This document shows, one piece after another, positions 58,731 through 64,000 of a stretch of DNA of 64,000 bases. The stretch covers positions 248,001-312,000 of the forward strand of contig NZ_SRLE01000006.1 of the NCBI RefSeq assembly GCF_004745945.1, in the 5' to 3' direction. The number at the start of each line of letters is the position of its first letter. Position 1 is the stretch's first letter. The stretch comes from Mangrovimicrobium sediminis (GTDB lineage Bacteria > Pseudomonadota > Gammaproteobacteria > Pseudomonadales > Halieaceae). The notes under the pieces are model-generated. The model saw only the letters and a program-made list of their open reading frames with translations, was not told the origin of the DNA and searched no databases. The position numbers and the translations under genes were made by a program.

Positions 58731-59296
58731 AATACAGACCTCAGGGATAGCAGGCGCAGGGAGACAGTGACTTCCTGCGTTTCCGCATCGCCGCGCTGCC
58801 GGCGCTGCCGGGTGGGCCAGGCTGTCAGCGCCTCGACCATCACCAGTGGCTTGAAGTCGGCGAGCGCGACCAGCGCACGGTCGAGACTGGCCATGTCGCC
58901 GGACACTGTCAGCCGGATGCCGATGTAATCGAATTTCTCCTCTTCCCGCACCGGCAGGACCTGGCTATCGGAGATCGACAGACCCGCCTCGCTCATCAGC
59001 TGGCGCAGGCTGGACTGTAGCGAGGCCGCGGCGGTATTGCGATCCGCGGTGGCGGGATACACCAGCTGGCCGCGCAACTGCTGGGCGTCCCGCGCCAGCG
59101 TGGTGAGTTGGTCCTGTACCTGCAGCACACCCTGCATGCGTGCAATCCTCGGCCCCAGGTTATCTATCGCACCTGCAGCTTCGGCGCGCAGGCCCCAGGC
59201 CGCGCCCAGCAATTTGCAGTACACAAGAAAGGGGAGCAGAAGCGTCAGGCCGCAAATAATCGCGCTGCGCTGGTGAATTTTGGCCCAGGCGATCAT
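58727..59296 (-). CDS. gspM: GspM, type II secretion assembly platform protein
   Basis: Bitopic inner membrane protein of 189 residues that pairs with GspL. One membrane helix at about 12-32 (AIICGLTLLLPFLVYCKLLG) and a short coiled coil (about 45-75) precede a ferredoxin-like periplasmic domain (about 100-185, with GIRLTVSGDMASLDRALVAL). This fits the short-form GspM of xps-type systems. It overlaps gspL and gspN by 4 bases each. Confidence 0.88.
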   Translation of the reverse strand: MIAWAKIHQRSAIICGLTLLLPFLVYCKLLGAAWGLRAEAAGAIDNLGPRIARMQGVLQVQDQLTTLARDAQQLRGQLVYPATADRNTAAASLQSSLRQLMSEAGLSISDSQVLPVREEEKFDYIGIRLTVSGDMASLDRALVALADFKPLVMVEALTAWPTRQRRQRGDAETQEVTVSLRLLSLRSVL

Positions 59297-60306
59297 TGCG
59301 CGTCACCGGCCCGGGTGATTTTCAGGTGGAACTGCTCCTGCCGGGTTCCGGGCAGGCTGCGTATCGGGCTGCCCGCGGTCACTCCGGCGTAGGCCGGCTG
59401 CTTCGCCAGTAATTCCATAACGCTGGCCGCGTCCAGTGCCCTGCCGCGGACGTCCATCGCGCTGCCCTCGATGGACAGGCGCTCGACGTAGACATCGTCG
59501 TCCAGCAGGTGAGTCAGGCGGGCCAGTTCCGAATGCGGGTTCGGGTACTCGGCGGAGATCGCGTTCACTGCTTCGATGACAGCATTTGCGCCTCCCAGCG
59601 TGGTGCGCAAGCGCAGGGCCTGGGCCGCTTCCTGGCGAGTGGATTCCTCTACCGCGGAGAGTCGCTCCAGCTCCCATTTCTTGAAGCCGGCACCGACCAG
59701 CACGGTCACCAGCAACAACAGCGCGGCCGCACCGGCCATGGCCCCGACGCGCAGCAGCCGGCGCCGATAGCGGCCGTGCCGGTCGGACTCGCCGAAGCCA
59801 GCCACGACGACCATGCCGCCTTCCGCGGCAACCCAGACTTCCTGGGCGGCAGCGTCGTGGCTGTCGTACTCGCGCGCGATGTAGGTCATCGCGGCGCTTT
59901 TCGACACAATCACCAGTTGCACCTGCAACGACTGCTCGTCGCGGTGCGTGACCAGCCAGCCGGTGGCGGTGTCGTCCGCGGCAAAGGGGCTGCTGGCCGC
60001 CGCTTCCAGGGCCAGTGCATCGGCGAGGTCGGCTTCGACGGCAACGGGAAAGCGCAGGGTACGCGTCAACGCCAGGTCGTCGGGCAGCAGCACCGCACGC
60101 GACTTGGCCGTCACACCCGGTGATGGCACGCCGGCCTGCCAGGTCTGTTCGCCCTCCGGTGTGCGCAGGACTACCGCCTCGTCGAGACGCTTGCGTATGG
60201 GAGATTCCTCGGCCCACAGCAGATCGCGCCAGGCTGCGGTGAATTGCCGCCCCAGCTTGCGCGTATCGTAGCCGAACAACTCCCAGTTGTGCCCGGACTC
60301 AACCAT
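59293..60306 (-). CDS. gspL: GspL, type II secretion cytoplasmic-membrane linker
   Basis: Connects the ATPase GspE to the inner membrane platform. The 337-residue product has a cytoplasmic part (about 1-185) with the GspL-like LLPDDLALTRTLRFPVAVEA near 73-92. One membrane helix follows at about 190-208, then a PilN-like periplasmic domain with coiled coil (about 210-330, including LDDDVYVERLSIEGSAMDVR). It lies 20 bases after gspK. Confidence 0.88.
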   Translation of the reverse strand: MVESGHNWELFGYDTRKLGRQFTAAWRDLLWAEESPIRKRLDEAVVLRTPEGEQTWQAGVPSPGVTAKSRAVLLPDDLALTRTLRFPVAVEADLADALALEAAASSPFAADDTATGWLVTHRDEQSLQVQLVIVSKSAAMTYIAREYDSHDAAAQEVWVAAEGGMVVVAGFGESDRHGRYRRRLLRVGAMAGAAALLLLVTVLVGAGFKKWELERLSAVEESTRQEAAQALRLRTTLGGANAVIEAVNAISAEYPNPHSELARLTHLLDDDVYVERLSIEGSAMDVRGRALDAASVMELLAKQPAYAGVTAGSPIRSLPGTRQEQFHLKITRAGDAQ

Positions 60307-60326
60307 GCCACGTTCCCAAAATATCG

Positions 60327-61151
60327 TTATTCCTTCACCACGCGCGGCGCCTCGGTACGCAGGACGTGCCAGGGTAGTGAAGAGCCCACCGCGCCGCCGG
60401 TCTGCACCCAGCGACGGCGCAGCCAGAGACGGCCGCCGTATTCCACCAGCGCATCGACCCGGTACACACCACTGCCGCTCGCGGCCGGCGTTGCGCGTTG
60501 CGACCTGGCACTGCGACGTTCACGGGCGGTATTGCCCCGGGAGGGGTCCACGGCGTCCAGTACCGGCAGCATCGCCGAGGGGGCACTGTCCCAGTTCATG
60601 CCGCCACTGGCCCAGTCGCCGGCGACCACAAAATTGCGCACCCCATCGAGCACGCTGCGGTTCACACCCTCCACCCGCAGGAGATCCTCCAACGAGTAAA
60701 ATCGAGCCGGTTCACCGGCGTCGCGCCCCTGGTCGCTGCGCGTCGCGCTGCGCCACTTTACCACATTGTTTGCCACGGTTTGCGCCTGTGAGGAGTCCAT
60801 CCCACCGGCGTGTCGGAACAGTGCCGCGAGCAGTTCCGCGGGCGCCTGGTTGAGGTCGACAAAGCCGTCCGCGGGAATAACCCTGACCAGGACCTCGAGT
60901 TCCCCGATGCGCTGCAGCGAATCCATCGCGGGCGGCGTATCGCCCGCCCGGGTAGCGCGCGACTGCCGCGCAGCCATGGTCAGGTTGATCGCGCCATCCC
61001 CCGCGGCGACGACCTTGGCCCGGGCGACATGTAGGCCTGTGGTACCGCTCTCCACCCGCGCCAGGGCGACGATGCCGCCGACCACAAGGCTCATGGCGGC
61101 GATAAACCAGACCACCACGACCATGGCGACACCCCGCTGCCGCGCCTTCAT
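60327..61151 (-). CDS. gspK: GspK, minor pseudopilin
   Basis: Large minor pseudopilin at the tip of the type II pseudopilus. The ATG at 61151 (MKARQRGVAMVVVVWFIAAM) gives 274 residues. It has a short leader, the prepilin peptidase site before VAMVVVVW, and the hydrophobic helix to about 28. The GspK-type DGFVDLNQAPAELLAALF region lies near 105-122 and the helix-hairpin region LEDLLRVEGVNRSVLDGV near 160-177. It overlaps gspJ by 4 bases. Confidence 0.92.
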   Translation of the reverse strand: MKARQRGVAMVVVVWFIAAMSLVVGGIVALARVESGTTGLHVARAKVVAAGDGAINLTMAARQSRATRAGDTPPAMDSLQRIGELEVLVRVIPADGFVDLNQAPAELLAALFRHAGGMDSSQAQTVANNVVKWRSATRSDQGRDAGEPARFYSLEDLLRVEGVNRSVLDGVRNFVVAGDWASGGMNWDSAPSAMLPVLDAVDPSRGNTARERRSARSQRATPAASGSGVYRVDALVEYGGRLWLRRRWVQTGGAVGSSLPWHVLRTEAPRVVKE

Positions 61152-61750
61152 CGCTGCACCTGCATGACGAGGTCCGGCCAGTACCGGCCGTCGGCCTTCA
61201 GGCGCACCATGACCAGGGCCGGGGCAATGCTGGAATCCGGCCACTTGTCGGTCCAGTCCTCCCGGTAATCAGGACGCAGCGCGACGGCGAATTCTTCCAG
61301 GTTGTCGACCAGGGGCCGGGACGGCGCGTCCTTCCACTTGTCGGGGTTTTCCTCCACCCGGTCCGGGGGCAACCAGCGCAGCATGAGTTCATCACCCTCG
61401 CGGCCGACGCGCACGACATAGCTGCCGCCGTAGCTCTCGCCGAACAGCAGGTGGGTTTTCCACTCCAGCGCGCCGTCGTCGAGATTGAAAAAAGTAGTCT
61501 CGGAACTGGCGCCGCCCAGCGACAGGCCGCCGGTATCGCTGCCGATGACCGCGGACTCCATCAGGTCGCGCAGGAAACTGCTGACCGTGCGTACCTCGTC
61601 GACCCGGCCGGTCACCCGCTCCAGTGCCACCTGGGTATTGCCGAGGGTGCGCATACCCGCGACCACCGCAACCATGACCAGCGACAGGACGGCCAGCGAG
61701 ACCACCACCTCGATGAGCGTGAAGCCGGAACTGCTGCTAGCGCTGCGCAT
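61148..61750 (-). CDS. gspJ: GspJ, minor pseudopilin
   Basis: Minor pseudopilin. The ATG at 61750 (MRSASSSSGFTLIEVVVSLA) gives 200 residues; the frame upstream is a shadow of gspI. The prepilin site is SSG before FTLIEV, with Glu at position +5, then a hydrophobic helix to about 30. The body includes SSFLRDLMESAVIGSDTGGL near 62-81 and ends VMQVQR. It overlaps gspI by 14 bases and gspK by 4. Confidence 0.92.
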   Translation of the reverse strand: MRSASSSSGFTLIEVVVSLAVLSLVMVAVVAGMRTLGNTQVALERVTGRVDEVRTVSSFLRDLMESAVIGSDTGGLSLGGASSETTFFNLDDGALEWKTHLLFGESYGGSYVVRVGREGDELMLRWLPPDRVEENPDKWKDAPSRPLVDNLEEFAVALRPDYREDWTDKWPDSSIAPALVMVRLKADGRYWPDLVMQVQR

Positions 61751-62138
61751 CGTGATACGCCTCAACCACGGAGTTGAGCACGATCTCGCGGCGCTTGTCG
61801 CCGTCGAACCAGGCGACGCCCACCTCGATGTCCTGCAGCGGCAGTTCGCTATCGCCCGCTTTGCCCAGCGCCCGGGATTCGACCCGCCATTGGTAGCCGC
61901 TGCTGGTTTCACCACTGGCATTGACCCCGCTACGCGGTACCCGGCTGTTCTCGGCGAGCAGCGAACGCGCCAGTTCCACACCGTAGGCGTAGCGCTCGGA
62001 AGTACGCACGTTGCGCGTGGCGCTGCTGGCCGCCTGGTACAACGCACCCAGGGCGAGACCGAGAATGGCGATAGCCACCAGCATCTCGAGCAACGAGAAG
62101 CCACGCTGCCCGCGGCGCCGGGAACTTTCAGCGCGCAT
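61737..62138 (-). CDS. gspI: GspI, minor pseudopilin
   Basis: Small minor pseudopilin (133 residues) that starts pseudopilus assembly with GspJ and GspK. Basic leader, then RG before FSLLEMLVAIAILGLALGAL (prepilin site, Glu +5). The body includes SERYAYGVELARSLLAENSR near 47-66 and the typical IEVGVAWFDGDKRREIVLNS near 104-123. It overlaps gspH (11 bases) and gspJ (14 bases). Confidence 0.92.
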   Translation of the reverse strand: MRAESSRRRGQRGFSLLEMLVAIAILGLALGALYQAASSATRNVRTSERYAYGVELARSLLAENSRVPRSGVNASGETSSGYQWRVESRALGKAGDSELPLQDIEVGVAWFDGDKRREIVLNSVVEAYHDAQR

Positions 62139-62601
62139 CCACGGCTTCCTGCTTGACCCCGCCCATCAGCCAGTCGACGGTGATGTGCACACCGCGGCCG
62201 GTGGGCGATACGATCTCAAGATCACCGCCGGTGGAACTGCCCTCCGGATAGAAGCGAATCACGCCGAGGTTCTGGCGATTCATCTCGCTGGCGGTGGAAA
62301 CAGACAGTTGGAATCCCTCGGGCAATTGCCGGGTCTTGTCGTTGAGCGTGATCTGCAAGGCCTCGGTATCCAGTTCGACATCCTGCGGCTTACCCGAATC
62401 CAGGGCCTTGCGCCGCGCCTCGTGCAACAGGCCGAGCACACCGCGCACCGACTGGTTGTACTGCATCGACTGGTAGAGTTTGCGCGAACCCGGCACGGTC
62501 ACCGCGATCAGCAGCCCGGCAATCGCCATGGCGATCACCAGTTCAACCAGGGTGAAACCGCGTGCGGGGGAGCCAGGCAGTTGTCGAACCGGGCGGATCA
62601 T
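62128..62601 (-). CDS. gspH: GspH, minor pseudopilin
   Basis: Minor pseudopilin of 157 residues. The leader ends ARG before FTLVELVIAMAIAGLLIAV (prepilin site, Glu +5). After the helix comes MQYNQSVRGVLGLLHEARRK near 46-65, a GspH pattern, and a beta-rich C-terminal part with GVIRFYPEGSSTGGDLEI near 113-130. It lies 27 bases after gspG. Confidence 0.92.
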   Translation of the reverse strand: MIRPVRQLPGSPARGFTLVELVIAMAIAGLLIAVTVPGSRKLYQSMQYNQSVRGVLGLLHEARRKALDSGKPQDVELDTEALQITLNDKTRQLPEGFQLSVSTASEMNRQNLGVIRFYPEGSSTGGDLEIVSPTGRGVHITVDWLMGGVKQEAVDAR

Positions 62602-62628
62602 GATCGGCAGCCGCGCGGCTGGCGAGCG

Positions 62629-63096
62629 TTACTCGTCCCAGTTGCCGACGTCGGCATCTTCGCCGTCGCCGCCCGGGGAGTTGTCGCCGCCATAGGTGAA
62701 GATATCCACCTCGCCGCGCTCGCCGGGGTACTTGTAGTGGTACTCGTTACCCCAGGGATCCTTGGGCACGGATTTCTTCAGGTAGGGACCATTCCAGCCG
62801 GCCGCATCCGCCGGCTTTGCCTGCAGTGCATCCAGGCCGGCCTGGGTCGGTGGGTAATGACCCACATCGAGTTTGTACATCTCCAGCGCAGCCTCGAGGT
62901 CGCTGATCTGGATGCCCGCGGTCTTGCTCTTGGCGCCGCCGAGTTGCTTGAACACCGCCGGCCCGACCAGCCCCGCGAGCAGGCCGAGAATGACCACCAC
63001 GACCATCAGTTCGATCAGGGTAAATCCGGCGCTGCGTCCTGGGATATTGCGGGAGCTGTGTCGATGATTGAGTCGATTCATGCGTTCGTTTGCCAT
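62629..63096 (-). CDS. gspG: GspG, major pseudopilin
   Basis: Main subunit of the type II pseudopilus. The ATG at 63096 (MANERMNRLNHRHSSRNIPG) gives 155 residues, with AGGAA 7 bases upstream; an earlier ATG at 63141 is less likely. The prepilin site is SAG before FTLIELMVVVVILGLLAGLV. The GspG hallmark segments follow: LEMYKLDVGHYPPTQAGLDA near 73-92 and the calcium-site region KDPWGNEYHYKYPGERGEVD near 111-130. Confidence 0.96.
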   Translation of the reverse strand: MANERMNRLNHRHSSRNIPGRSAGFTLIELMVVVVILGLLAGLVGPAVFKQLGGAKSKTAGIQISDLEAALEMYKLDVGHYPPTQAGLDALQAKPADAAGWNGPYLKKSVPKDPWGNEYHYKYPGERGEVDIFTYGGDNSPGGDGEDADVGNWDE

Positions 63097-63175
63097 GCTT
63101 GTATTCCTGTCCGGGCCTTGGTCACCCGTGTTGTTTGCCAACCCGTGTCGCAGTCGGCGACACCGGGTCTCGCGA

Positions 63176-64000
63176 TCAGACCACCAGTGTATTGACGGAA
63201 AATATGCCCGCGATAATACCGATAATTATGACGGCGATGACTACACCGAGGGTGAGGATCATGGCCGGTTCCAACAACGTCAGTCCGCGCTTGATGCCGG
63301 AGCTGACATGCTGGTCGAAGACCTGGGCCAGTTCCAGCAGCATGCCGTCCAGGCTCCCCGATTCCTCGCCCACGCGCACCATCTGCACCACCATGGGCGT
63401 GAACATGCCGGTCTCTTCGAGCGCAAACGACATGCGTTTGCCCGACTTTACCGCCGCCGGCAGGGCTTGCAGCGAGTCGCGCAGGATGCGGTTGTCCACA
63501 GTTTCGATGGCGATGGAAATCGCTTTCAACAGTGACACACCGCTTTGCAGCAGAGTTCCCGAAGTGCGCGCGAATTTTGCCACTTCGAACTCGAAGACGA
63601 TAGCGCCGAAGAAGGGCAGCCCCAGCAACCAGCGATCGCGCGCCGCCCGCCCCTGCTCCGTGGCCAGCCAGTTGCGCCCGAACCAGCCGGCGGCGACCAG
63701 CAGGACCAACATCAACAGCCCCCAGGATTTGACGAACTCCGCCAGGTTGAGAATCCCGCGGGTGAGCAGCGGCAGCGCGTCGCCCATATCGTCGAACAGT
63801 TCCTGGAATTGCGGCACCACGAACAGCAGCATCATGACGATCGCACCGGTGGCAACCACCGCGAGTATCGCCGGGTAAATCATCGCCGAGACGACACTCT
63901 CGCGGTTGGCCCGCGCGCTCTCCAGGTGTTCGACCAGGCGATCCAGCACCGCGGAGAGATTGCCGCTGGCCTCGCCGGAGCGCACCATGCTCACGTAAAA
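63176..64000 (-). CDS. gspF: GspF, type II secretion platform protein (N-terminus off the window)
   Basis: Polytopic inner membrane protein of the secretion platform. The visible 274 residues are the C-terminal two thirds of the usual 400 or so; the start and the expected gspE lie right of position 64000. The segment YVSMVRSGEASGNLSAVLDR and, later, QMVRVGEESGSLDGMLLEL are the two repeats of the T2SF domain. Three hydrophobic segments are seen (about 45-65, 95-112 and the C-terminal LTLGVVIAVIIIGIIAGIF). Confidence 0.95.
   Translation of the reverse strand, partial: FYVSMVRSGEASGNLSAVLDRLVEHLESARANRESVVSAMIYPAILAVVATGAIVMMLLFVVPQFQELFDDMGDALPLLTRGILNLAEFVKSWGLLMLVLLVAAGWFGRNWLATEQGRAARDRWLLGLPFFGAIVFEFEVAKFARTSGTLLQSGVSLLKAISIAIETVDNRILRDSLQALPAAVKSGKRMSFALEETGMFTPMVVQMVRVGEESGSLDGMLLELAQVFDQHVSSGIKRGLTLLEPAMILTLGVVIAVIIIGIIAGIFSVNTLVV

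Overview
The window is chromosomal DNA from a GC-rich gammaproteobacterium. It carries LpoA, DolP, DiaA, BamA and LpxA-D, a meso-diaminopimelate type MurE, and a type II secretion operon in the Xanthomonas xps order. Gene content and style suggest a marine member of the Cellvibrionales (Halieaceae-like), but that placement is inference, as no rRNA or other taxonomic marker is present. No transposase, integrase, phage gene, CRISPR array or tRNA was found.

Region 1 (1-21176, all minus strand) is a complete division and cell wall (dcw) cluster read from right to left: a sigma70-type promoter with MraZ-like boxes, then mraZ, rsmH, ftsL, ftsI, murE, murF, mraY, murD, ftsW, murG, murC, ddl, ftsQ, ftsA, ftsZ, lpxC, an M23 peptidase gene and secA (cut by the window edge). 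Many junctions are 4-base ATGA overlaps, so translation is probably coupled. These genes make lipid II, flip and polymerise it, and build the septal ring; lpxC adds the committed step of lipid A synthesis.

Region 2 (21177-22700) is a long non-coding stretch with a composite three-hairpin repeat, a tetranucleotide repeat, and rnpB with its promoter and terminator. Region 3 (22660-26985) is the conserved rsmI / lpoA-yraN-diaA-dolP neighbourhood, with rsmI divergent from the rest.

Region 4 (27041-39752, minus) is the envelope biogenesis operon pyrH-frr-uppS-cdsA-dxr-rseP-bamA-skp-lpxD-fabZ-lpxA-lpxB-rnhB. It joins ribosome recycling, undecaprenyl phosphate, phospholipid, isoprenoid, lipid A and outer membrane protein assembly. 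The usual rpsB-tsf genes are not next to pyrH; sodB lies there instead, divergently.

Region 5 (40058-44522) holds sodB, a second copy of the composite repeat, groEL-groES under what looks like double control (CIRCE on a sigma70 promoter plus a sigma32-type promoter), fxsA and an alkyltransferase-like DNA repair gene.

Region 6 (44753-53512, minus) is the accessory part: a parvulin, a family 2 glycosyltransferase, a 1190-residue sulfotransferase / coiled-coil / GT2 / GT4 fusion, a 650-residue double sulfotransferase and an AmpG-like permease, in overlapping genes that look like one operon. It may make and sulfate a surface glycan.

Region 7 (53576-64000, minus) has a single-gene unit for a secreted protein of unknown function, a small lipoprotein gene, and a type II secretion operon gspF-G-H-I-J-K-L-M-N-D (gspF cut by the window edge).

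The strongest candidates for something undescribed are the composite repeat, whose third hairpin keeps its loop while both stem arms change together, and the sulfotransferase-glycosyltransferase operon.
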